A stretch of 64,000 nt of DNA, from positions 1,240,001 to 1,304,000 of the forward strand of contig CM073198.1 of the NCBI GenBank assembly GCA_037042915.1, read 5' to 3'. This document shows, piece after piece, positions 32,889-44,344 of this stretch. Position 1 is the first letter of the stretch; each line of letters opens with the position of its first letter. Under the pieces are notes generated by a model. It searched no databases and was not told where the DNA came from. It worked only from the letters and a program-made list of their open reading frames with translations. The stretch is from Auricularia sp. M13. Its lineage: Eukaryota > Basidiomycota > Agaricomycetes > Auriculariales > Auriculariaceae. The position numbers and the translations under genes are program-made.

Positions 32889-35800
32889 CTAGTCAGATAT
32901 CTCTATAACCTCGATCGCTACACCCGTCGCGGCACTGCGAGCCTTTTCACTGTCTATGACCCTGAGTGGACGCACCGCAGCAACCATACGTTCCCGCCAG
33001 TTCATCATGTCGCTCTGCGTCAATGAACTCGGAATATCCGCGGTCATCAGATTCACCGCATCGGCCGCCGCGAACGGACCGCAGTCCCAGCCGTTGGTCT
33101 GCCTGCTCTCACGCTGTAATGGTGTCATTCCCTCCCCGGTCATATAGCAAAGCACGGATCGCGTACCTGTTCCCCATGCCACTGGAAGTCTTTGCCGCTG
33201 ACGTCGTCACCAAAAACCTCGCCGCATATGTCCAAGAGCATGCGCGTCAGTTTTTCTAGACGGTTTGCGTACCCCCGACGCGAGAAGCTGTCGTAGAAGT
33301 GGATCGCTCGCTGCGGCCACCGGATTTCCAGAAGCGTCCAGTGTCCCGGGTTCGGTACATGGCCTAGCATCAACCATTTCCGAGCCCGAGACGGCGCAAC
33401 GGCCTGCAAAGTCAACTTGGAGCCGCAATCATACGTGAATTGAATGTGCGAACCCTTTTGAGAGCCAGAACCACATGCTTCTTGCTGGTCTCGGCTCCCG
33501 CCGCGTTGCCGTCCGTACTGAAATTTGCATACGACTCGATGTCGGCCAGAATGACCGAGTGCAAGACGCTGATGTTCTGCTGGCCCGATTGCTCCAGTGA
33601 GTGCTGCAAGAAAACCGTAAGGCCCGGTCCCGATAACCAGGCGGTACGCTGGGCCATACGGTCGACGTCTTCGTCCCAGCACCTGAAGTCGCCAGCCTGA
33701 TATACCCAGCGGACCGCCCGCGTTCTCTTCGGTCGCGTCGCGTCGCGTATAGACTCAGGTTCAGAGTCCTCCATGACGTCCTGCTGCGTCGACGAGGTCT
33801 GTATCAGTAGCACCTTCCTCCAACTCGAAGTGCTCACCTGAGCGTCTGCCCGTATATCCGCAGCATCTTGCAGCTGCGACGCCATCGCGTTCACCTCCTC
33901 CCCCTCCCCCTCTCCATCTCCTTCATCCTTCAGCACCATCGCATCGAGGATATCCACGAGGAATGGGTCGTCATCTTCCTGGATATCGGAATATGCGTCT
34001 GACGCGTCATCCGAGTCGACCTCGCGCGGCGACGGCGGCGGCGACATTGAGAAACTCCGCGCTTCTTCTTCTCGGGCTGTTGTATCTGTAGCGGCTGCGA
34101 AGCGGAGCCCAAGCGCGCAGGACCTGAGATCGTGCTGCCAGACCTGCAGCATACGTCGGTGAGTCTCCAATCGACGCTCTATCGCGCCCAGAACACTGCT
34201 ACCCCCTAATAGTGATGTCAGCGATGCTCTGGCAGCTATCACGCAGCGCGTACCGAAGCCTCTGCGCAGAACGCGCGCATGGCACTGTCTTCTTCCTTCC
34301 ACCACTGCGCCAACGCGGCTTGCTCGGCGTCGAGCCGCTCCATCTCCTCCAGACACCGATCTTCCTCCAGCAATGCGAGTATGCCACGCTTGACGTTGTC
34401 GTCGGCCTGCCAGCGCGGGATGTCGCCTTCGTCCTGTGGCCCGAGGCCTGGGTCTTCCTGCCAGATTTCGTCGTCTACGTCCAGCTTGAACAGCTTCTTC
34501 GCCTCCAACGTCTTGGGCAGTGGTGACCGCCCAGGAGGCTTTAGACCCTGCCGCGCGAGCCGTCTCATGTTGTCGACCAAGGCGTTGTACTTCTTGACCT
34601 GTGCCGTTAGGGTTTGCTCGCGACGCTGGATTGCGTCTTTCGTTTGGCTGTGCTCGCGGGCCTCTGGACCTGGCGTTAGGATGCGTGCCGGCCTATTGCA
34701 CTGCAATGCAACTCACCGAGAACTTGGTGCCTGTACGCGCGTTCCACCTTGCGATGTTCGAACTTGTGCTTGACGAGATTAGCCCGAATGGCCGCACGCA
34801 TAGCGCGTGCATTGACACGCGCGCACACGTATGCATTGCCGCGCATCTCCTCCAGGCGGCGACAGCGCTCGGTGCCCAACGTCGCGTGTAATGCAACGAC
34901 GCGCGACTCCGTCGTCTCGAGGTTTCGTCGCGCGGCTTCCAGCGCCGCGGTGGTCTTTTGCAACTGGCCAGCGGTGAGCGCGTGCGCCTTCCGTAGCTCC
35001 TTGCGCAGGTCGCGGATTTCGTCCTTGTAGTCCTGCACTGTCGCGAGGGCGACAAGGATCTCGTCGATCGCCTTGTCGCCCGCATTGGCCGAAAGTCCTG
35101 AAATGCGGTCAGCGTGTACATATGCTTCGGGTGCCGTGAAGTGAGCATACGAGTGTTTTTCGCCAGCTGTGCATCCACTTGCAGCTTCCACTGAGCGCGC
35201 AGCTCGACGCGCGGCACGCCCGTGCCCAACAGGATCGCCGCGCCTCACCAAGACGCCTCTGGGCCTCGAGGTACTTCCGTCGCAACCACGTGCCTATTTT
35301 CCACAGCGCGCTCTTGCTCAGCGCATCCATCTGACGGTTCAGCACAAACAAGCGGCGGTAGAACTGCACGCGTCAGTTAATTTGCCTCATACTGTGCGGG
35401 ATTGTACACGCACCCCAGAGACGCGAAGCCCGGATATCAGGTGTCGAATAGAGCTCCAGAACCGTTCACACCCTTCGCCGTCGCTCAAGCCAAAGCCTTC
35501 GCATTTGCGGGGGTGGAACACGACTTGGCATTCCCACTGATGCCCGTACGCGTGAAAGACCGAAACAGCAAACTCGAATCGATCCGCAAATTCTGGAAGA
35601 TAACCCCACTGAATGTCCTGTTAGCGCACGTCATCTTCGGGAGAGCACAACTGTCACAGACCTTTTCTATGCCACGACTCAGCTGACACGCGATGTCGTA
35701 GAGCAAACCGACCCTCCAGTGCCGGGGGATCTCCTCGCCGAGCTTGCGCAGAAGCGTGAGCGCGTAGAACTGCCGCTCGCCCGGTGTGGATATACTGACG

Positions 35801-37583
35801 ACCCAGAGGACGCGGTCGTGACGGCAGAGCAAGGCCATCAGGCCAGTGTCCGCAAAATAATTCTTAGAGGCCTTTGTGACCTTCTCCTGCGCGGCGATGA
35901 ACGACTGCTCGCACTGGTCGAGGACCTCATCGTTCACGCGCGCGGCCTTGCCCTTCCTGCGCCGCCGGACTGGTCGTTTCTGCAAAGTCTCCATCTCGGC
36001 GGCCATCGAGGACGCTCAGCCTCCGTCGCAAAGCGCGACGGAAGAAACTCGAGGGGTGGGTCGCCATCCGCGCATTTGCGTCGCTTCTGCGCAAAATTGG
36101 CATCGAGACAGACTATGACGTGCGCTCTGTGCACAGCGTCAGCCCTGTACAAAATTGAGCGATACCGCGACGCACTTTGAATGCACAAGCGCAGGTCTTT
36201 CGCCGCCGAAGCATAACGCGCACTTCTGTCTCAGAGATGCGGACGGACGGCGCTGCGCAGTCGCCTCCACGCCGTCGCCGTCGCCGTCGCCGTCGCCGAC
36301 GCCGACGCCGGCGGCGACTGCCTGCACCCCATCGCCCTCGCCGCGCACGACGGCGCGGCGATTGACAGCCGCGGCGTGCCCGTCGTCTTGCTGCGCGCGA
36401 TCTGCTGCCCCGTCGTCGTCGCGCTCGGGCGGCACGCTGTTCCCGTGAGCTGGGCGATGTTCTGTAGCAGGGGAAATCACGCTGTCATCAGCTGTCGGCG
36501 GCGCACATTCCTCAAACGCAACCGCGGTGCTCACTGTGCAGTTCCGACTCGACAAGAAGGTCCGCCTTGTTCAGAACGACCTGGTACCAGGTAAGCGCCA
36601 TCCCTAGACGCTTGCGCAGCCGTCCCTGAAAGCAGCGGTCGATCCGTCAGTCGCTGGCGAAATGCGATCACGTTGCAAATACCGTAAGTTTTTCCTGCGG
36701 CGCGTCGCGCGTCCAGAAAGTCTCGAGGGTCTCTGCCCAGGCCGTCACGTTCGGGGCAACGAGGAGGGAATGGATGGAGATGAAATGCAGGAGATCCAAG
36801 TGGAACGCCATGGACGGGCAGATCGGAGCGCAAGGGAAATATCCGCGCGCGATGAGCTGCTCTGCTGCGGGGCGACAGTCGCAAATCGTTATGAATAAGC
36901 TGTGCGAGCCTGCAGCAGTTCAATTAGCATCTGCACGGACGACACGAACCGCACGGGTTTCAAGCACCTGCCCAGTCCGCACACATCACTTTCAGCGCCC
37001 TGCTTTTCCCGCAGCCGCACATCGCGATATCCTCGACGCCCTGCCCGTGCTTGAGGTCCAGGTACAGTCGAGGGAGCCGTTCAGCCGCCATTTCCCGCCA
37101 ACGCAGGTTCTGCGCCACGCGTCGCCGACGGTGCCTCGATTTGTTCGACTCCTTCGGTATATGCACATGGAACCCGTGATCGCGGTCCCAGTCGTCGGAG
37201 TCGTCCTGGTCGACACCGAGCGCAGCGTCCACGTCGAACCATTCAGGGCGGGGGGCCTCCTGGCGAGCTGCGAAGAGCGCCGCTGTGGCCGATCGCCCCG
37301 GCACGGTAGATGGCGGGATCCCGGGTTTCTGGAACAGTTTCTTGCCGCCAGGGAGAGAGAGCGCGACGTCACGATGAATACCGCGCGGTAGCTTGGGTTC
37401 ACCGGGCAATCGGCGGCGGCGCGGTAGTTGTGACTTGGTCACCAACTTGTAGTCGTCCAGGTTCACGGGCGGGGGCGGTCGGTCGGGATCCGCGAGCGCT
37501 GCATTAACGCGCTCCGCTGCGTCTGCACGCGCGCCCGCGCGCCGGCGCTTGGTCCCTGTGCCTGTGCGGAACGCGGCGCTCAT
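32889..37583 (-). CDS. KDZ transposase fused to Ulp1/C48 protease
   Basis: Many exons. The N-terminus (37583) is basic: TGTKRRRAGARADAAERVNA. CxC1-like zinc motif MCGCGKSRALKVMCADW, then ICDCRPAAEQLIARGYFPCA and NVTAWAETLETFW. The transposase core has VIVCLDANFAQKR (first Asp, about 36110), VGLLYDIACQL (second Asp, about 35700), FHAYGHQWECQVVFHPRKCE and GFGLSDGEGCERFW (Glu, about 35470): the D-D-E set of KDZ transposases. Then RRLFVLNRQMDALSKSALWK, coiled coils, and IERRLETHRRMLQVWQHDL. A Ser/acidic linker leads to the protease: GHWTLLEIRWPQRAIHFYDS (His, Asp) and QTNGWDCGPF (Gln, Cys). It ends at 32889. The fusion is read as one gene because a GTACGC...TTAG intron (about 34250-34205) bridges the two parts in frame; two adjacent genes remain possible. 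Confidence 0.85.
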
Positions 37584-37654
37584 CGTGACGGCGAATAGAA
37601 CGACGGGTCGGAGTCTAGAAACGCGTCTCGGATGAACACATCGCCATCCAAATT

Positions 37655-37693
37655 AGTCGCGACTGAACTGTGTTTCTGTCCCGAGTCGCGACT
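37655..37693. repeat. Palindrome pair upstream of the transposase start
   Basis: AGTCGCGACT at 37655 and 37684, in a 29-bp direct repeat (TGAACTGTGTTTCTGTCCCG between). Begins 72 bp upstream of the transposase ATG, i.e. in its likely promoter. Confidence 0.85.
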
Positions 37694-37962
37694 GAACTGT
37701 GTTTCTGTCCCGAAATGAGAAATGGTTTCTCTCCAGAAGCCTGAGCAGGTTTTTATCCCGAAGCCGGAAAGCGTTTCTTTTGGCCAGTGGTCTGCTGAAG
37801 TCCCCAAGACATTACAGTATGGCTGAATGAATGTACACCATCCCTCATAACATCGTGCAATTGCACTCCACATGCTACCTCTGAACCAGTTTCGAAATGC
37901 GCGCGAAGTGGCGCGTTTCGATCCAGAAGCCAAAAACCGGATTTCGATCCAGAAGGTCTGGG
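37667..37962. repeat. Degenerate 24-29 bp repeats (TTTCT.TCCCGAAGCC)
   Basis: Units around 37669, 37698, 37722, 37749 and again 37912-37960 share the core TTTC followed by (G)ATCC(C/A)GAAGCC. Diverged, partly tandem. Located between the transposase promoter and cargo gene C. Confidence 0.6.
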
Positions 37963-38207
37963 ATGTTCTCCTGTAGTCCGTCCCGCGCCCCTCAGCACGC
38001 GATAATGAAGGGAAACAAATCGAGTGTATATGCCCTTCAGTGTGCACTAATTTTCTGTTGCATATCTTCCAACAGTGCGGCTGGAGGCCATGCAGTTCAT
38101 AGTTGCGGGAGAAAGCCGGCGACTCCTCTCTTCCATTCCATTCACACTTGTGAACTGACCGCTCGGGAATCGACTGTCAAGTGGTCTTTTAGGCTCTCCT
38201 TCAGCTC

Positions 38208-38829
38208 ATGGGACGACCGCCGAAGTACCTCACCGAGGAGGAGCGCCAAGAGGCGCGCAGGCGCGCCCGCCGCAAGTACTACGCAAGGTGCGTCGTCCGG
38301 CGCTCCTGCTCGTGTTTCTCTCAGCCGAAGTCCTCGCAGCCATGCGGAGCAGGAGAGACTGTCAGCCTTGAAACGCTGGCACTCTCGCAAAGACACGCAG
38401 AAACAACGCAGGAGACAACGTCACGGAGAGCTGGATCCACTGCCATGCACTACATCGGTACGTTCTCGTTCGCTCCCTGCAGACCACCCATTGCCTAAAT
38501 GCACCGATGTTTTGCAGCTACTTGGCAGTCCTGCAAAGATCCAGGATTCGACGCCCTTGCAAGCAGCGGCCGCGGCTCTCCGCGCCGACTTGGCGCGGTG
38601 GAAGGCCCACGACGTCGATGATGACGCCGCATGGACGGAATACACGACCCGCCTTCTCAAAACGATGCTCAACAGCAAGAAGCAGGCAAAAGTTCATTTG
38701 GAACTACGCAAAAAGGCCAATTTGGCCCAGCAGGTTCTCGACATAGCGCAGGCAGGCTGGCACGGCGCGTGGCGTCGGCGCATCAAGTCGGAGGAGAGCG
38801 AGCTGGACGAACTCGCAGCGTGCTCATGA
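38208..38829 (+). CDS. KDZ-element cargo gene C, basic DNA-binding-like protein
   Basis: Exon 1 MGRPPKYLTEEERQEARRRA then RRKYYA (donor GTGCGT at 38289). Exon 2 from about 38340 gives SHAEQERLSALKRWHSRKDT then QKQRRRQRHGELDPL and donor GTACGT. Exon 3 from a TTTTGCAG acceptor (about 38518) reads LLGSPAKIQDSTPLQAAAAA, an amphipathic helical region with WTEYTTRLLKTMLNSKKQAK, ending SELDELAACS. About 165 residues, strongly basic N-terminal half starting like the GRPPKYLTEEER motif seen at the front of many Agaricomycete transposon-linked proteins. A candidate binder of the element's palindromes, by inference only. Confidence 0.65.
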
Positions 38830-39047
38830 TATTGCTCACGGGCTCAGAGAGCTGCTCACGCTTCATGAGGCTGGGGAGTCCTTGCTTCAAGAAATGTACG
38901 ACTCGGAAAAGTTGGCGTGGCAGTGTATTTAGCATCACGGTATACATGCCTTGGCTCCCATCTCCTCTCCCGTGCGCTGGTCGTCTGATTGGCAAAGTGT
39001 GAGGATGAGAAACGAGGATAGCACTTAATCACTCACCTCTCAGTCGC

Positions 39048-39719
39048 TCAGCTCGATGTCGCTCTCCGTGACCGGGCGTTCAGGACCAAAAACAGGACGG
39101 CTAGTCCCCTCCTCCTGCGCTGGAGACGATCGGTCCGCGACCACGGGCGTTGCGGCCGAATGCTGCGGCGGACCAAAGATGAGACGAGGAGCATGCAAGT
39201 TGGGGAGCCGCGTCGAGCGCCAGACGGAAGCGAAGGCCGGCGCGCGAGATACTCCGCGACGTGCGCCTGCAGGCTGGCGCCGCTGATGGTCTGCCAGAAC
39301 GTGCTAGGAAAGTACGCGCCGTCGTGCTCGGCACAGTCGTCGCAGGGGTCCAGTCTGGTGCAAGTCCGCGGCTGCAGCCCAGCATTTCGGCGGCGAGTCG
39401 CGCAGTCCCGCTGGTGCAAGACAAACTCGAGGTAGGCGCGGTCCTCCTGGGGGTCGGGAAACTCGTCGTCCGGGGGCAACTCGCGGTCGCTGTCGCTGCC
39501 GTCGCTGTCGTGGTACCATTTCGCGTCGGTGCCACCGGGCGGGGGCGGGAGACCCCAGCCCCTGATGCGGCGGAATACAGGTTCGGGCCAGCCGGACCCA
39601 TGCTGAACCTCGTCGGTCTGGTCGTCGTCCCATGTTGATGACCAACTGGAGACCGTCTGAGAGGCACCGTTAACCGGGCGCGTCTGAGCATCCGCCGTCG
39701 GCCGGAGTCTAATGCGCAC
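39048..39719 (-). CDS. KDZ-element cargo gene D, acidic protein of unknown function
   Basis: Frame from 39719: VSSWSSTWDDDQTDEVQHGS, RIRGWGLPPPPGGTDAKWYH, DSDGSDSDRELPPDDEFPDP, AYLEFVLHQRDCATRRRNAG, a Cys motif CTRLDPCDDCAEH, and STFWQTISGASLQAHVAEYL. Near the 3' end another frame looks more natural (RLIFGPPQHSAATPVVADRS ... VTESDIELSD), so an unrecognised intron or a frameshift lies near 39215. Divergent from gene E across the 39969-40406 palindrome array. Confidence 0.55.
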   Translation of the reverse strand: MRIRLRPTADAQTRPVNGASQTVSSWSSTWDDDQTDEVQHGSGWPEPVFRRIRGWGLPPPPGGTDAKWYHDSDGSDSDRELPPDDEFPDPQEDRAYLEFVLHQRDCATRRRNAGLQPRTCTRLDPCDDCAEHDGAYFPSTFWQTISGASLQAHVAEYLARRPSLPSGARRGSPTCMLLVSSLVRRSIRPQRPWSRTDRLQRRRRGLAVLFLVLNARSRRATSS

Positions 39720-39968
39720 GATGAGGAATACCCAATATAGAATGTGTGCCTACACACCTGTGGCTACCAACGTCGTCGGGAGGCTCCTGCACCGGTGCTT
39801 CAGAACTTCAGAGAGGTTTGTCAGTCATGAGAGTGCGGATGCGAGGACGAGCTCACGGAAGTTGAGGTGAGTGCGACATCTGCAGTGTGAACCAGCGAGA
39901 GAAAGAGGGCAGGTCTCTGAAATGCGCGCAGACCTCTAGGGTATGTAAGCGACGCTTGGGAAGGGTAA

Positions 39969-40406
39969 AGTCGCGACTAGACCACGCGCCGCACCGCTCA
40001 GTCGCGACTGAGTACTGCATGATGCAGAGCAACGCGTCGTCCGAGGAAGTCAATGATACTGCAGTCGCGACTGGGACATCATTGCAGAGCCAAAAGTCGT
40101 GACTAAGGTCGATTGGAGCGGGAGAAGTCGCGACTGAAATTTGACCGCATATGCGTAAGTCGCGACTGATATCTGATTGGAGATGGAATTCATGATCGTC
40201 CGCAGCAGTCCCATCGTAGTCGTGACTAGCTCGGCTAGATTGCGTGCAAAATAGGGTGTGTGATGACCGTTCTGCGGGATTCGCCGGATCCCTCTTGCTC
40301 ACCTCCCACGCGCGCGCAAGGCACCGTATCACGCCCGCGCTGGCGGCAGCCCAGCGCGGGCGTGTAGTCGCGACTACGATCGGGTGGCGCAGCTGCAGTC
40401 GTGACT
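39969..40406. repeat. Phased palindrome array between divergent genes D and E
   Basis: Copies at 39969, 40000, 40063, 40095, 40126, 40158, 40218, 40366 and 40397, plus degenerate AGTCGCGCC sites at about 40416 and 40432. Spacings 31, 63, 32, 31, 32, 60, 148 and 31 bp. The last copies lie within 70-110 bp of the gene E start codon. Spacer sequences are unrelated to each other. Confidence 0.9.
40331..40363. repeat. 13-bp perfect inverted repeat
   Basis: ACGCCCGCGCTGG (40331-40343) and CCAGCGCGGGCGT (40351-40363), 7-bp loop, directly before the palindrome at 40366 in the gene E promoter region. Confidence 0.8.
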
Positions 40407-40472
40407 TAAAAGGTCAGTCGCGCCCAGCATCAGTCGCGCCTTGTCCTGACTCTCCCGACGTCGTACTCACGC

Positions 40473-43400
40473 CATGCCTCTCACGCGCGCGCAGCTTAAG
40501 GATTCCACCGTCTCCGAGCCGCGCAAAATTACGCCAGGACCCGAGGCTCCGGACAACGCGCCTTCAGTGCTCGCGGATGGTACGTCGTCTGCTTGAACAT
40601 AATAACTTTCCGTTACTGACTCGCGACGTAGAAACACAATTGCAGGGACAACGGGGTACCTCTGTCATCGCGCGTGAAGCACAGGTAAGCCTCTTGTGAT
40701 TGCGACTCATGGTGATGTCAGGCTTATGCGTCCACCAGCCGCCTTCGGTGGGCACGCATGCCGACCGCGAGGAGTCGAACCCGTTGCACGGCCCGCGGTC
40801 TCTGACGTTATGCTCGCCACGGTATGTCATTGATTCAGTCTGTTATACATGGTGCTCACGATTCCTCACATTGCTTAGAGTCGCGGTCTGCTCGTCCGAA
40901 AAGAAAGACGAGACAGGAACTTGAAGCGGAAAAAGAGGCAGAAAGGGTACGCGGTCAGCGTTTGCCTGAAGGTCGGCCGCATCTGACGAGCACCACCCGT
41001 TTGTGCAGGCCGCCCGCTGGGAGGCGCAAAATGCGGACGTCCTTCATCAGACGGTACCGCCGGACCCGCTCAAGCCGCCTGCGCAGAAGACAGCCGCGCA
41101 GGCGGCGTCAACGTCGACCGCGCAGGTGAAGGCGGGTGGACAGGCCTCGTCGACGAAGGCGAAGCCGCAGCCCACCTCCAACACGCGCGCCCCGCTGGTG
41201 CCAAAGTCGGCCAAGCAGGCAAAGTCCAACGCGCGCGCGCCCGACCAGGCGGAGTCAGACGACGGCGCTGCGACTCGTGCTCTCGGCGCGTCGAAGCACG
41301 ACACGTCAGAGCGGCCATTGGATGGCGAGGAGGCGGATACGGAGGAGCACGGGGTCCTTGACGACGGCGCGCCTGCCTCGGCGCGCGGGCGTGGTCGCGG
41401 GCGTGGACGCGGTCGGGCTCGAGGTCGTGGTGCACGAGGCGGCGGACACCTTGTACCGTCCGAACCACTACAACCGGCTCCTAACGCCGCTGGCGACGAG
41501 GACAAGGTCACGGCGACCGCAGATGGCGCGCAGGTGCGTTTGCCCGCTATGTAGTTCATGAGTTAATACTGACTCAAGACCGCGGCGGCCGAATTGTAGG
41601 CCGCTACTTTTAGCGACATCAACGACGAGGACGATGGCCTCAGGTTCGACCCGAGGGCGGTGGAGGGCTACGAGAGCGAAGAAAGCGACGACGACAGCGA
41701 CGGCGCTCATCGACCTGCGGGTGCATATAAGCCAGGTCCTCTCCCCAAGGCGTACGCGGACGAGTTCGATGCAGGCGGGAAGAAGTTCCTGAAGTGGGTC
41801 GAGGACAAGGCCAAGGAGTATGGTGTTTCGCCGCAGTCCCTCATCAAGCGGCTCGGCGTGGTGCTCCACGCGCTGCAGTCCAAGGGTCCGACGACATGGA
41901 ACCTCTGGCAGACGAAGTTCTGGGCAGAAGTTCGCAAGGCGTTCGAAGCGAGTGAAGGTGAGCGGACCTGGTAATTCGCAGTGTCCTTGGACGCGACTAA
42001 CAAACCCGCAGACCCCGACAAGAAAATTGTCTTCGCGAGAAGATGCCGCGAAGAATACGAGGCGGAAATGGCCAAACTGAAGACGCAGCCCGAACGCGAC
42101 GCTTTCCACAAGAAGCTCCTGGTATGGAACAAGCGCCTGGATGCTGAGCTGGCGACGACAGAAGTGAGCCTGGGCAACACGGCGAAGGTCATGCGTCGCC
42201 TCACAAATCACATCGAGTCGGAAGTAAGCTCAATAGCTTGCTACTGCCCGACACTTGAACCTGTCTAACCTGGACTCGCAGATGGAGCCGTACTACTACA
42301 ACTTCGGCATCTCGGTCTTCGGGTGGATGATCTGCGTTCGCCCGGGGCAAACGCTGGCACAGCAGGCAAGTTGCTGCTTCGCGAACAATCGGATAGCGCG
42401 CAAGATGGCGGCCTCAAACGGAGTAGCCCTCGCGACGGCAGCCAACGAGCAGGTGCTCCTGCAAGGGTGCGTGTAACGGCGGCGCGAGCGTCGAGAACGT
42501 CGCTGACTTGACTGTGTATTGTTAATTAGCGCGCTCAATTTGAAGGAGCAGGCGTTTGAAGATTACAGCGAGGACATGCAGGCGAAATTGAAGCGCGAGA
42601 AAAAGGACCAGGGCATGGTTCGCAGTGCACTCCGCAAGGCACTCCAGAGGTGGCTCGGTATGGTTTTTCCATTCACGACGGCGATGAATGCTGATGCGCA
42701 GAAAGGTACCATCGACGCAGACGTTGCGGACAGCTCAAAGGGAACGTATGCGAAGTTCGGCACCAAGGTCCACGAAAACGATCACCACGTCGAGGGCTGG
42801 CCGGACGGCGTCAGGCTGCCGATGGACATCGTTCAGACTCACTACAGCCGGTCGGAAATGATCAAGCTCATCGACGCTCTGTGGCCTTTATTGCGCTCGC
42901 CGACGGACAGCGTCATCGGACTGCGCTTGGTGCCGTACACTGAAGGTTAGTGGATCACAGAGACCGCGCGACAAGTCGAAGCTGATGACACCCAGAGGAA
43001 CGTCAGCTGCGCTATGAGCCAGGCTCGTATAGCGACTGGAAGAACCTGCCTTTCTGGACGACAGATCAAGGCACCGTGTTGCTGCGCATCGCCGATGTCA
43101 TGAGAGCGCAGGACGCGGCAACCGGCAGCGGGCAGGTCGACAGCAAGTCTGGCGCAAAATCGTCCAAGGCGACAGGTGTCGCTAAGAAGGCGAAGGCGGA
43201 TGACGAAGCCGACCAGGTCGACGACAAGCCTGGCGCGAGTTCGTCGAAGGCGAAGGCGCGCGCGAAGAGCCGGCAAGGAAGCGCAAGAAGGCGACAGAGG
43301 AGACGGACGCGCCGCAGAAGAAGCGCCGCGCGGCACCGGCGGCGGGTCGCCAGGCGGAGCCGCGGAACACTCAGCGTGGAGGCGGCGGTGCGATCGAGGA

Positions 43401-44168
43401 CGCGATGGAGGAGGAGGAGGAGGAGAGCGTGGCAACGGTACGCACAGAGCAACAGAAATACGTCACTCAGAACTGACGCGCACATGACCATAGAATGCAG
43501 AACTGTTGCGCGAACACAACCGTGAGCCCTCGGAGAGTATCTTCGACCAACTGGAGAGGGAAAACCCGGGGATATTTCCCAAGGGCGACAACGCTTGGCG
43601 CGCGCTAGACGGGACTGGAAAGGGGCCACTCTTTTTGGACTACGATGAGCATGAGGCACAGGCGTTCGATCTGCAGCAGCCGGTGCAAGGCGGATATGTC
43701 GACACGACGAACCTGCTGCTGAGGCCGTCGGAACCCGGGACTATCGACCCCGCGAGCGTGTTCTCCGCCTCCGCCGCCACGCCGTCCGCAGGGCTCGCAC
43801 CGTTTCCCGCTCAGTCTGTGCCTGCTGCGCAGGCAAACAGGGCGCCGATGGCTGGCCCCATCGGCGACCGCGCGCAGCCGCAGCTCCAGTCATCCCTGCC
43901 AGTTCCCGACTCGCGTATTCCGGCCGTTACGCATTTTGACGCGGGGAGCGCATTGTTGCCATCCACTTCCGGTGCGGGGCAAGGCCAGCCACTCCCACCT
44001 TTGCCCCCTCCGACTGCGCCTGCCTCGCACCTTGCGCAAGAACCATGGGCGCCGATGGCTGCAGGAACAGTGGGCGCCACGCCGGTAGATCCTGAGCTCA
44101 TGCGCAGATTTGAGCTGTTCCTCCAGTTCGAGAACTTTGCCAATGGGAGCGGGATGCGTCCGCTGTAG
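40473..44168 (+). CDS. KDZ-element cargo gene E, large protein of unknown function
   Basis: About nine exons. Starts MPLTRAQLKDSTVSEPRKIT. A long Ala/Lys-rich linker (41003-41530) holds an RG-rich patch, ARGRGRGRGRGRARGRG. Then FSDINDEDDGLRFDPRAVEG, DEFDAGGKKFLKWVEDKAKE, TTWNLWQTKFWAEVRKAFEA, KLLVWNKRLDAELATTE, MEPYYYNFGISVFGWMICVR and KFGTKVHENDHHVEGWPDGV. The C-terminal part is Lys-rich, then REHNREPSESIFDQLEREN and a Pro-rich tail ending NFANGSGMRPL. The WNLWQxxFW ... helical block ... YYxxGISVFG layout is one I have seen in Agaricomycete proteins of unknown role that accompany KDZ elements; that link is from memory. RG patches suggest nucleic-acid binding. Confidence 0.65.
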
Positions 44169-44226
44169 TGACTGCGTCCAACGTCGTGTCTTTGACAATA
44201 TAATGCAGTGAATGCGCCAGTGCGGT

Positions 44227-44344
44227 AGTCCCGACTACTTATGACCACAGTAACGACTGCGAATAATCATAGTCACGACTCTCGCGAGATGCAACTAATG
44301 ATAGTCACGACTCTCGCGAGATATGCTTCTCGTTAGTCGCGACT
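44227..44344. repeat. Phased palindromes downstream of gene E
   Basis: Variant AGTCCCGACT 44227, AGTCACGACT 44271 and 44303, AGTCGCGACT 44335; spacings 44, 32, 32 bp. The last three share CTCGCGAGAT-like spacer starts. Begins 59 bp after the gene E stop. Confidence 0.88.

Noticed and set aside
40740-40800. tRNA gene (GGGTTCGACTCC-like T-loop on the minus strand)
   Set aside because: The T-stem does not pair over five bases and no acceptor or anticodon stem can be drawn; the site lies in an intron of cargo gene E.
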